A DNA stretch of 12,627 bases from Armatimonadota bacterium (GTDB lineage: Bacteria > Armatimonadota > UBA5829), in the NCBI GenBank assembly GCA_026415535.1, contig JAOAGX010000032.1, forward strand, positions 1 to 12,627, written 5' to 3'. The notes under the pieces are model-generated. The model saw only the letters and a program-made list of their open reading frames with translations, ran no database searches and was not told the origin of the DNA. The position numbers were made by a program, and so were the translations under genes. Below are positions 1 through 5,808 of the stretch, one piece after another. Numbering within the stretch: the first letter of the stretch is position 1; each line of letters opens with the position of its first letter.

Positions 1-448
1 TTGCCGGATCGTACACGATCGCCGGACCATCTAGCACAGGCTGGGGAGTAACACGCTTGCCTTGGTAGCCCGACTCGCGTACGCCGAATCGGTAGGCGTA
101 GTCCTGTAAACTACATTGGGCACACTTCTCGCAGCTGAGACAATCAGACGGATGGTCCGAAAGCAACAGCTCAAGAACCATTCGCCTTGTCTCACGTAGC
201 AGATCCGAATCGGTGCGAACAACCATACCTTCACTCACAGGGTGAGAACAGGAGGCAACAAGCGTCTTCGCTCCCTCGACTTCCACTACGCACAGCCGGC
301 AAGAACTGGACGGCGGCAGACCCAAATTGGGATCGTAGCAAATGTGAGGTATGTCTATACCGACAGATTTAGCGGCATCGAAAATCGTTGTGCCGTCAGG
401 AACAGCTACATCCACACCGTCTATCTTAAGGCTAATCAGCTTGCTCAC
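1..448 (-). CDS. fdhA: NAD(P)-linked formate dehydrogenase catalytic subunit, N-terminal part (runs off window)
   Basis: The first 149 residues of a NuoG-like catalytic subunit are visible. A plant-type 2Fe-2S domain has C37, C50, C53 and C67. It is followed by the His-Cys3 4Fe-4S domain with H99, C103, C106 and C112 in the motif DHPSDCLSCEKCAQC. This N-terminus is shared by cytoplasmic formate dehydrogenases, FeFe-hydrogenase HydA/HndD and NuoG. Formate dehydrogenase is preferred because fdhD and cofactor genes lie next door; the molybdopterin domain that would prove it is outside the window. The GTG at 448 is chosen because AGGAG sits 8 nt upstream. An in-frame ATG at 469 has no well-spaced ribosome site. 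The gene begins 25 nt after the NuoF-like gene and is last of the three visible minus-strand genes. Whether the active site uses Cys or selenocysteine cannot be seen. Confidence 0.78.
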   Translation of the reverse strand, partial: MSKLISLKIDGVDVAVPDGTTIFDAAKSVGIDIPHICYDPNLGLPPSSSCRLCVVEVEGAKTLVASCSHPVSEGMVVRTDSDLLRETRRMVLELLLSDHPSDCLSCEKCAQCSLQDYAYRFGVRESGYQGKRVTPQPVLDGPAIVYDPA

Positions 449-473
449 AGTGCAGACTCCTTTTGCCATACCT

Positions 474-2315
474 CTAATCCACTGAAACCGCGTTGAACTT
501 GCAAGCCTGAACACAAGCACCACATCGAACGCAAGTAGCAATGTTGATTGTATAAGGTTCTTTGGGTTTGCCTTCCACTGCCCCAACCGGGCATACTTTG
601 CGGCAGGCGCCGCATCCAACGCAAACTCCGTCTATAATCCGATAAGAAAGCAAGTGGCGACACGCCTTAGCTGGACACCGCCGCTCATGGATGTGGGCGT
701 CATACTCATCGCGAAAGTAGCGTATAGTGGACAATACGGGATTTGGAGCAGTTTGACCAAGACCGCAAAGCGAAGCCTTGTTAATCATCTCTCCCAGTTT
801 AGCAAGTTGTTCAACTTCTCCCGATTCGCCCTCGCCACACGTGAATCGCTCGAGCATCTCAAGCATTCGCCTGGTTCCTATACGGCAAGGCGTGCACTTC
901 CCACATGATTCCGCCTGAACGAAATCTGTAAAGAAACGCGCTATGTCCACCATACAAGTGGTGTTATCCATCACGATCAAGCCGCCTGATCCCATGATCG
1001 CACCGATCTGTTGAAGAGAGTCATAGTCGATAGGGTAGTCCAAGTAATCCGCCGGCACGCAGCCTCCGGATGGTCCGCCCATTTGTGCGGCCTTGAATTG
1101 TCCGTCCCCGGGAATGCCTCCGCCGACATCGTAAATGATCTGCCTGAGAGTAGCGCCCATTGGCACTTCGACAAGACCTGTGTTTTTGACCTTACCCGCA
1201 AGCGCGAATATTTTGGTTCCTTTCGACCCCGCCGTGCCAATCTGCGAATAGGCGTTCGCTCCCATCTCGATTATTCGCGGGATGTTAGCCCAGGTCTCGA
1301 CGTTGTTTATAACCGTCGGCTTGCCGCTGTAGCCAAAAGTGACTGGGAACGGCGGGCGCGGGCGTGGCATTCCGCGTCGTCCTTCGAGGGATGCAATAAG
1401 AGCAGTTTCCTCACCACAGACAAACGCACCCGCTCCTTTCCGAATCTCGATGTCGAAATCAAAACCGTATCCCAATATGTTGGATCCCAACAGGCCTGCT
1501 TCACGAGCCTGCGCTAGCGCTGTTTGGGTGTGCTCTATTGCGATTGGATACTCCGCCCTAACGTAGATGAACCCTCTCTCAGCCCCAACAGCGTATGCGC
1601 CAATAATCATTCCTTCGATTATTAGGTGGGGATCTCCCTCGAGCAGCGCACGATCCATAAATGCACCTGGGTCGCCCTCGTCGGCGTTGCAAACTACGTA
1701 CTTGGGCGATCCCTCCGCTGCCTGGCCTAAACGCCACTTGAGACCGGTGGGGAACCCTGCTCCGCCGCGACCACGTAGTCCAGAGGCCGCGACTTCGTCG
1801 ATCACTTGTTCCGGAGACATCGAGCTCAGAACCCGTTCCACGGATTCATAGCCTCGCTGGGCTATGTAGTCTTCCAGACTTCGCGGATCGATCAGTCCAC
1901 AATTGCGGAGCACAAGCTTGGTTTGATGTTTGTAGAAAGGTATATCCTCTTGACGCCACACGACTTCGTCGCCCAGTCGGTAACAAAGTCGATCGACGAT
2001 ACCGTCCCCAACAACACTGGTCTCGACAATTTCCCTTACATCATCAGCGCGGACTCCTTGGTAAAAAATACCTTTAGGATCGATGACTACCGCTACCGCT
2101 CCGGCGCACAATCCGTGACAGCCGGTACGCACTACTCTGACTCTGGACGTCAGCTTGCGCGCCGCTACCTCGCACTCGAATGCCTCACACACTGCTAGCG
2201 CACCAAGAGCGCGGCATCCGGTCGAACATACCCGAATCGATATTTCCGGCTTGGCACGCTCGGCCACTGACTGACGCAAATCGCTCAACTCACGTCTGGG
2301 TGGTAAATGATTCAT
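474..2315 (-). CDS. fdhB: NuoF/HydB-like NADH- and FMN-binding diaphorase subunit of formate dehydrogenase
   Basis: A 613-residue flavoprotein expected to pass electrons between NAD(P) and the catalytic subunit. Domains in order: a thioredoxin-like 2Fe-2S domain (C30, C34, C66, C70); the Complex I 51-kDa core with the NADH/FMN motif GRGGAGFPTGLKW (182-194), CNADEGDPG (209-217) and CGEETALIASLEGR (300-313); an SLBB segment (about 375-440); a 4Fe-4S site ESCGKCTPC plus C517; and a C-terminal pair of 4Fe-4S ferredoxin motifs (C565-C575, C595-C605). This layout and length match HydB/HndC of bifurcating complexes rather than plain NuoF. The start at 2315 forms an ATGA overlap with the stop of the NuoE-like gene; reading further upstream (to 2429) lies inside that gene. 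The first 2Fe-2S pair is spaced C-x3-C where C-x4-C is common. Whether it bifurcates is inference. Confidence 0.9.
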   Translation of the reverse strand: MNHLPPRRELSDLRQSVAERAKPEISIRVCSTGCRALGALAVCEAFECEVAARKLTSRVRVVRTGCHGLCAGAVAVVIDPKGIFYQGVRADDVREIVETSVVGDGIVDRLCYRLGDEVVWRQEDIPFYKHQTKLVLRNCGLIDPRSLEDYIAQRGYESVERVLSSMSPEQVIDEVAASGLRGRGGAGFPTGLKWRLGQAAEGSPKYVVCNADEGDPGAFMDRALLEGDPHLIIEGMIIGAYAVGAERGFIYVRAEYPIAIEHTQTALAQAREAGLLGSNILGYGFDFDIEIRKGAGAFVCGEETALIASLEGRRGMPRPRPPFPVTFGYSGKPTVINNVETWANIPRIIEMGANAYSQIGTAGSKGTKIFALAGKVKNTGLVEVPMGATLRQIIYDVGGGIPGDGQFKAAQMGGPSGGCVPADYLDYPIDYDSLQQIGAIMGSGGLIVMDNTTCMVDIARFFTDFVQAESCGKCTPCRIGTRRMLEMLERFTCGEGESGEVEQLAKLGEMINKASLCGLGQTAPNPVLSTIRYFRDEYDAHIHERRCPAKACRHLLSYRIIDGVCVGCGACRKVCPVGAVEGKPKEPYTINIATCVRCGACVQACKFNAVSVD

Positions 2316-2818
2316 TCTGATTCTGCCCCAAATCTCCTGAGAATGGTGCCGACGCTCGTCGGAGTGAGATTGCCGTAGTACTGATCGTCGATCATTATTA
2401 CGGGAGCTAGGAAACAGGTTCCGAGGCAAGCAACAGTTTCGAGGTAGAACTTTAGATCGGTCGTGCTTTCGCCGTTCGTTATACCTAGCTCGCGCTGGAT
2501 GGCCTCAAGCACCTGTCCGCCACCTTTCACGTGGCATGCCGTACCGCAGCACACTCGGATGGTATGACGTCCCCTAGGGTGGGTGTAAAACTGGGCATAG
2601 AAAGTGACAACCCCGTAGATTCTGCTCAACGGTATCCTGATACGGCGACTGAGCTCGACCAAAGCAGGCGCAGGCAGGTAGCCAAAATGATCCTGTATGT
2701 CCTGCAGCGTCGCTATTAGGTTGGACTCGGGAGTAACGGCCAGGCGGTCGAGTAGTTCGCATATTTCTTCGTGAGAAACGGCAGTGGGAATAGCCGCATC
2801 GGATGTCGTGTCAGCCAT
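2312..2818 (-). CDS. NuoE-like thioredoxin-fold 2Fe-2S subunit
   Basis: A 168-residue 24-kDa-type subunit that relays electrons next to the NuoF-like flavin subunit. An N-terminal helical bundle (about 15-75) leads to the thioredoxin-fold 2Fe-2S site, with C90 and C95 (C-x4-C, in VCCGTAC) and C131 and C135 (C-x3-C, in CLGTC). This is the normal family spacing. The start at 2818 is supported by GGGAGG a few bases upstream and by the family length; an upstream extension to 2962 would run through the promoter and add nothing family-like. It is the first gene of the minus-strand operon and overlaps the next gene by 4 nt, consistent with coupled translation. It belongs to the NuoE/HndA/FdhC-type family of soluble NAD-linked hydrogenases and formate dehydrogenases. 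Confidence 0.92.
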   Translation of the reverse strand: MADTTSDAAIPTAVSHEEICELLDRLAVTPESNLIATLQDIQDHFGYLPAPALVELSRRIRIPLSRIYGVVTFYAQFYTHPRGRHTIRVCCGTACHVKGGGQVLEAIQRELGITNGESTTDLKFYLETVACLGTCFLAPVIMIDDQYYGNLTPTSVGTILRRFGAESE

Positions 2819-2846
2819 GTCTCTCCCTCCCGGGTCTACTAGTTTG

Positions 2847-2876
2847 ATTCTAGCATGAAGCCGAACTAGAACACAA
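2847..2876 (-). promoter_or_regulatory. Candidate sigma70-type promoter of the formate dehydrogenase operon
   Basis: Read on the minus strand, an extended -10 box TGCTAGAAT (2855-2847, TAGAAT matching 5 of 6) lies 18 bp from a weak -35 TTGTGT (2876-2871, 3 of 6). Transcription would start near 2840, leaving a leader of about 20 nt that contains the GGGAGG ribosome site and then the ATG at 2818. The geometry fits a housekeeping promoter, but it is read by eye only. Confidence 0.5.
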
Positions 2877-2916
2877 AAAGACTGCAGCCAAAATAGTTTC
2901 GACAGCCGCGTCTTCG

Positions 2917-2953
2917 GCGACTCGACTTTTCTCAACCAAGTAAAAGGAGTCGC
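2917..2953. repeat. Inverted repeat upstream of the fdh promoter
   Basis: The left arm (2917-2930) reads GCGACTC, then an extra GA, then CTTTT. The right arm (2942-2953) reads AAAAGGAGTCGC. Twelve bases pair with one 2-nt bulge around an 11-nt gap. It is centred about 60 bp upstream of the candidate -35. It could be an activator or repressor site, or a hairpin with no role. No upstream minus-strand transcript needs termination here. Confidence 0.4.
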
Positions 2954-3044
2954 AAATAACACAAAGTCCGCACTCTATAGCAACAACCTCTAACCGAGTA
3001 AGCACGTCGTCGCGAGGTAATCCCTATACGGCCGCAGTTATCAG

Positions 3045-3118
3045 ACCACGCTGTCCCTAGCGTGGTGAGGAATCCCGAGTGTTTTGCTGAGATCCTTCGC
3101 TGCGCTCAGGATGACGAC
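3045..3118. repeat. Copy of a dispersed intergenic hairpin element
   Basis: A perfect 8-bp stem, ACCACGCT/AGCGTGGT with a 6-nt loop (3045-3066), is followed by GATCCTTCGCTGCGCTCAGG and ATGAC (about 3091-3115), itself an imperfect hairpin. Translated, this gives the HPERSEGSQ and VILSAAKDL peptides that are familiar in-silico signatures of a repeat scattered through intergenic regions of many phyla (recalled from general experience, not searched). It is non-coding. Confidence 0.6.
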
Positions 3119-3375
3119 ACAATGCATGATGGGATGACGAAATACTGCACAGGACAACGACACAATGCTCGGAATGACAACACGATTCATAGGACGACAA
3201 TACGATACTCGGGATGACAACAAGATGCATATGATGAGGGCAAGATAAATGTGATTGTAACACGACTTATATTACGGCGAGAAGACACTAATATTACGGC
3301 GATACTGCTCATTAGGATAATTGCCTGGGCGCCCAAGATGACGACATTCCACGCCGGATGACAACGTAACGCTCG
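3109..3375. repeat. Degenerate tandem array of about 20-bp units
   Basis: Units begin GGATGAC or a close variant at 3109, 3132, 3152, 3171, 3192 and 3212, with spacings of 23, 20, 19, 21 and 20 bp. Two more occur at about 3336 and 3356. An approximate consensus is GGATGACAACACGATGCTC. The array starts at the GGATGAC tail of the dispersed element and looks as if that tail was duplicated and then decayed. The part at 3236-3335 matches the consensus poorly. There are no constant repeats with unique spacers, so this is not CRISPR. Confidence 0.6.
3269..3302. repeat. Direct repeat ATATTACGGCGA, two copies 22 bp apart
   Basis: Identical 12-mers lie at 3269-3280 and 3291-3302, inside the poorly matching stretch of the tandem array. 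The period resembles that of the array, so it may be a younger local duplication within it. Confidence 0.6.
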
Positions 3376-3458
3376 TAACCACCCTATTTTCAAAGGCTAC
3401 CTCGTACTCCAAACATGCAGGAAACACAGGTACGATCGAAGAAAAGTTTAGTAAGTAG

Positions 3459-3482
3459 CGTTATGCATACATGAACATAACG
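3459..3482. promoter_or_regulatory. ModE-like operator palindrome before the cofactor operon
   Basis: A perfect 7-bp inverted repeat, CGTTATG-N10-CATAACG, ends 16 nt before the first gene of the plus-strand operon. Written as CGTTAT-N12-ATAACG, its half-sites and spacing agree with my memory of the Escherichia coli ModE operator before modA (CGTTATAT-N8-ACATAACG). The second gene of this operon encodes a ModE-type DNA-binding domain, so autoregulation is a natural inference. The position close to the gene start would suit repression. Confidence 0.62.
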
Positions 3483-3498
3483 AATCTATCGGCAAAGG

Positions 3499-3798
3499 AT
3501 GAACAAGTTGGCATTAACTATTCTGGCTCCGAGTGACCTTATCGAAAAAATCGCCAGGTTCGCTGAGTCAACAACGATCCCCGTTAGGATAGTACACGAA
3601 GGCGAAGCTGACTTGCAGGTGGTGCGCTCGAAAGGACAGCTCGAGAGTATCGGCTCCACTCTTCAAGCGGGTGGATGGATACGCTGCACTGTTGCACGTG
3701 AGATCGCGTCACGCTTGGGCATCGACAAAAAACAGTTTGGCTCATTGCTTGATGTCCTGGATATCAAGATTCGCGATTGCGAGTTAGGGTGCTTCTGA
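3499..3798 (+). CDS. Small conserved-looking protein of the molybdenum locus, unknown function
   Basis: A 99-residue soluble protein that I cannot assign to a named family. The first half (about 5-50) looks like an alpha/beta segment. The C-terminal half, from about residue 58 (GGWIRCTVAREIASRLGI), is helix-rich and reads like a small helix-turn-helix-type fold. It ends abruptly in DCELGCF, with two cysteines in a C-x3-C-F tail. I have an impression that similar tails occur in short proteins beside molybdenum genes in other anaerobes, but this was not checked. The stop overlaps the next gene by 1 nt (TGATG), so the two are probably translated together. The ATG at 3499 has AAAGG immediately before it; an in-frame TTG at 3508 would have better ribosome-site spacing. 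It might be a partner or metal/redox-sensing component of the downstream regulator, which is speculative. Confidence 0.75.
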   Translation: MNKLALTILAPSDLIEKIARFAESTTIPVRIVHEGEADLQVVRSKGQLESIGSTLQAGGWIRCTVAREIASRLGIDKKQFGSLLDVLDIKIRDCELGCF

Positions 3799-4625
3799 TG
3801 GCTATCCTCTGGACTATCTGCGGCGCGGGGAGAGGTGTGGGAAAAACACATCTGGCCCTTTCGCTCTGCAACAATCTTCCAAATGCGGTGTACGTAAAAC
3901 TAGGCAGTGGACGGCCACGCCCAGACAAACACGCCAACCTTACCCACACGCAACAGGAGCTTGATGCATTCATTAACGCGTATTCCAACAAGTGCAAACA
4001 CATCATTGCCGAAGCAACCGCCCTTGCTCGTACGGGGAAAGGCGACTTGATCATCTTCATCGATGCTCCTGCGAACCACCCAGATCCAAGAAGCGACCGA
4101 GACCAACTTTTCACCACCGCGCATATTAAGATCTCTCCGGAATCCAACGCCCGCGATTGGGAAAACATTTTGCAAGCCAAGCTTGAGGGCCCTGATCTGA
4201 CTAAGAGGGTTTTAGCAATCCTACTGGACCAACGCCGGTTTATTATTGAGCAAACGCTTAGAGTTCGAAGCAGAATCTGGTTTGCATTCGGCGAGCGACG
4301 AGTGTTTGGACCCGGAATCGCTAAGCTGCTTGACGGCATCGATCAGCTAGGAAGTCTCGCAGAAGCCGCCAGATCAGCCAAAATTAGCTATCGTCGAGCA
4401 TGGGACCTCGTTAAAGAAGCCGAGGCTGTCCTGGGCATGAAACTTGTCGAACCTCGCGTTGGAGGAAACGGAGGAGGCGGATCAAAACTTTCAGACTCTG
4501 GCAGGAAACTGCTTGATGCATTCAATGTCCTTAGCCACGAAGTCGCAGCGTACGCTGACCGGCGATTCACCGAGATCGTAGGAGATTGGACTAGTGGCAA
4601 ACAAAAACCGTGCGATCAGCATTGA
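3798..4625 (+). CDS. P-loop (MobB-like) NTPase fused to a ModE-type winged-helix DNA-binding domain
   Basis: A 275-residue two-domain protein. The N-terminus has a Walker A motif, AGRGVGKT (10-17), after a hydrophobic strand, and a second strand LIIFIDAPAN (84-93) resembling a Walker B region. This domain (to about 150) resembles MobB-type molybdopterin-dinucleotide GTPases. The C-terminal part (about 157-250) matches the ModE DNA-binding domain: a helix-turn-helix around GSLAEAARSAKISYRRAWD, then the characteristic glycine wing GGNGGGGSKL (222-231). The molybdate-binding TOBE/MOP domains of classical ModE are absent. It probably regulates molybdenum-cofactor genes, with nucleotide or cofactor state sensed by the P-loop domain (inference). 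The ATG at 3798 overlaps the upstream stop by 1 nt; its own end overlaps moeA by 32 nt. A ModE-like palindrome lies upstream of the operon. Confidence 0.8.
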   Translation: MAILWTICGAGRGVGKTHLALSLCNNLPNAVYVKLGSGRPRPDKHANLTHTQQELDAFINAYSNKCKHIIAEATALARTGKGDLIIFIDAPANHPDPRSDRDQLFTTAHIKISPESNARDWENILQAKLEGPDLTKRVLAILLDQRRFIIEQTLRVRSRIWFAFGERRVFGPGIAKLLDGIDQLGSLAEAARSAKISYRRAWDLVKEAEAVLGMKLVEPRVGGNGGGGSKLSDSGRKLLDAFNVLSHEVAAYADRRFTEIVGDWTSGKQKPCDQH

Positions 4626-5808
4626 AGAAGCCTTAGCCATAGTCGACGAGACTATGGGCACTGTTCGACCAGTTGCCGAAACAGTGGCTTTAAGGAATGC
4701 TCTTGGTCGGGTTGCCTTTGCGGATCAAAGGTCGCGTCTCGACCTGCCTCCCTTCGACAAGTCGGCTATGGACGGGTACGCAGTACTTGCAGACGACGAG
4801 TGCGACGAGTACGAGGTTGTCGAAACAGTCCCCGCGGGTCACACAGGAACGAAGGAACTTACTCCCGGAACTACTGTCAAGGTGATGACGGGAGCTGCAG
4901 TTCCTAAAGGCACCGGAAAAGTGATAATCCTGGAACACTGTGAGGAACACAGTGGCCGGGTTAGAATTCTCAAGCGCGACGACGCGGAAAACATCTGTAG
5001 AAGGGGCGAAGATGTCCGGGCCGGCGACGTAGTGTTGAACTCGGGCACCATTTTGGGCCCTGTGGAGATTGCCAACCTAATCGCTTGCGGTATCACTGAA
5101 ATCGAAGTAGCCAAGAAACCGCGAGCGGCGATTCTCTCGACAGGCGACGAAATAGTCGACTCGCCGGAACATATCACGCCGGGCAAGATCATGAACTCAA
5201 ACGGCCCGATGCTTACGGCTCTCGCAGCGCAGTATGGGATGGAAGTGGTTCTTGAACGTAGCGTGCCGGACGATCTAGAAGCTACGAAGAAGGCCTTATA
5301 CGAAGCGATCCACAAATCCGATATAACGATCATTTCAGGCGGAGTCTCGGTAGGCGATTACGACTGTGTGACCTCGGCACTTCATAAGGTCGGATTGGCC
5401 GTACGGTTTTCTCAGATCGCAGTTCAACCCGGCAAGCCGACGGTTTACGCTACCTCTTCCAACGGCAAAGCAGTATTCGGCTTACCCGGAAATCCGGTGT
5501 CGGTATTCCTAATGTTCCACCTACTCGTACGTCGCGCTGTGGATAGGATGACGGGAAGAAAATCTCAAAGGCGTGAGTTTGTATTGCCGCTCGCGAGTAT
5601 GTTCAGACGAAGAAAGGCAGAGCGAGTCGCCTTCGTCCCAGCAAGTATTACAGATCAGGGCGCTTTGGAACCAGTAGAGTTTCACGGTTCCGCACACCTG
5701 GCTTCGCTTTTGTGCGCCGATGGTTTCTTCAGAGTCCCGATAGGCGTAACCGAGCTAGCAAAAGGCAGCAAGGTTGTTTTCATGCCACTGATGAGACTGG
5801 AGACATGA
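4594..5808 (+). CDS. moeA: Molybdopterin molybdotransferase MoeA
   Basis: A 404-residue protein of normal family length. MoeA inserts molybdate (or tungstate) into adenylylated molybdopterin in the last common step of cofactor synthesis, in the cytoplasm. Family motifs visible in order are PPFDKSAMDGYAV (52-64), KVMTGAAVPKGTG (96-108), the MPT-binding-domain motifs STGDEIV (182-188), SGGVSVGDYD (248-257) and GLPGNPVSVF (296-305), and a C-terminal beta domain. The start is GTG at 4594, with AGGAG 9-10 nt upstream inside the preceding gene; the overlap is 32 nt. The stop forms an ATGA overlap with moaA. MoeA cooperates with the MogA domain encoded three genes downstream. Confidence 0.95.
   Translation: MANKNRAISIEEALAIVDETMGTVRPVAETVALRNALGRVAFADQRSRLDLPPFDKSAMDGYAVLADDECDEYEVVETVPAGHTGTKELTPGTTVKVMTGAAVPKGTGKVIILEHCEEHSGRVRILKRDDAENICRRGEDVRAGDVVLNSGTILGPVEIANLIACGITEIEVAKKPRAAILSTGDEIVDSPEHITPGKIMNSNGPMLTALAAQYGMEVVLERSVPDDLEATKKALYEAIHKSDITIISGGVSVGDYDCVTSALHKVGLAVRFSQIAVQPGKPTVYATSSNGKAVFGLPGNPVSVFLMFHLLVRRAVDRMTGRKSQRREFVLPLASMFRRRKAERVAFVPASITDQGALEPVEFHGSAHLASLLCADGFFRVPIGVTELAKGSKVVFMPLMRLET

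Larger units (their letters stand above)
2819..3498. other. Divergent intergenic region between the fdh operon and the cofactor operon
   Basis: About 680 bp with no convincing gene. Short reading frames on the minus strand between about 3041 and 3393 translate repeat sequence (for example HPERSEGSQ) and are not genes. From left to right it holds the fdh promoter, an inverted repeat at 2917-2953, a hairpin plus dispersed element at 3045-3118, a decayed tandem array up to about 3375, and a ModE-like palindrome at 3459-3482. I could not identify a confident -10/-35 pair for the plus-strand operon and saw no cofactor riboswitch-like structure in its leader. Confidence 0.8.

Noticed and set aside
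449..469. ATG at 469 as the start of the formate dehydrogenase catalytic subunit
   Set aside because: It adds seven residues that include the ribosome site of the GTG start; AGGAG is correctly spaced only for GTG at 448.
1011..1517. 168-residue plus-strand reading frame opposite the NuoF-like gene
   Set aside because: It lies entirely antisense to a gene with clear family motifs and has no recognisable features of its own.
3109..3375. CRISPR array
   Set aside because: Units are contiguous, about 20 bp and diverged throughout; there are no conserved repeats separated by unique spacers and no cas genes.
3041..3393. Short minus-strand proteins in the intergenic region
   Set aside because: They translate the dispersed element and its tandem tail (HPERSEGSQ-type peptides), have no ribosome sites, and occur in several frames at once.
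3376..3498. Molybdenum-cofactor riboswitch in the operon leader
   Set aside because: The leader after the palindrome is too short and no multi-stem structure was seen; the palindrome fits a protein operator better.
3764..4339. 191-residue minus-strand reading frame opposite the P-loop/ModE gene
   Set aside because: Antisense shadow with Ser/Arg-rich composition and no motif.
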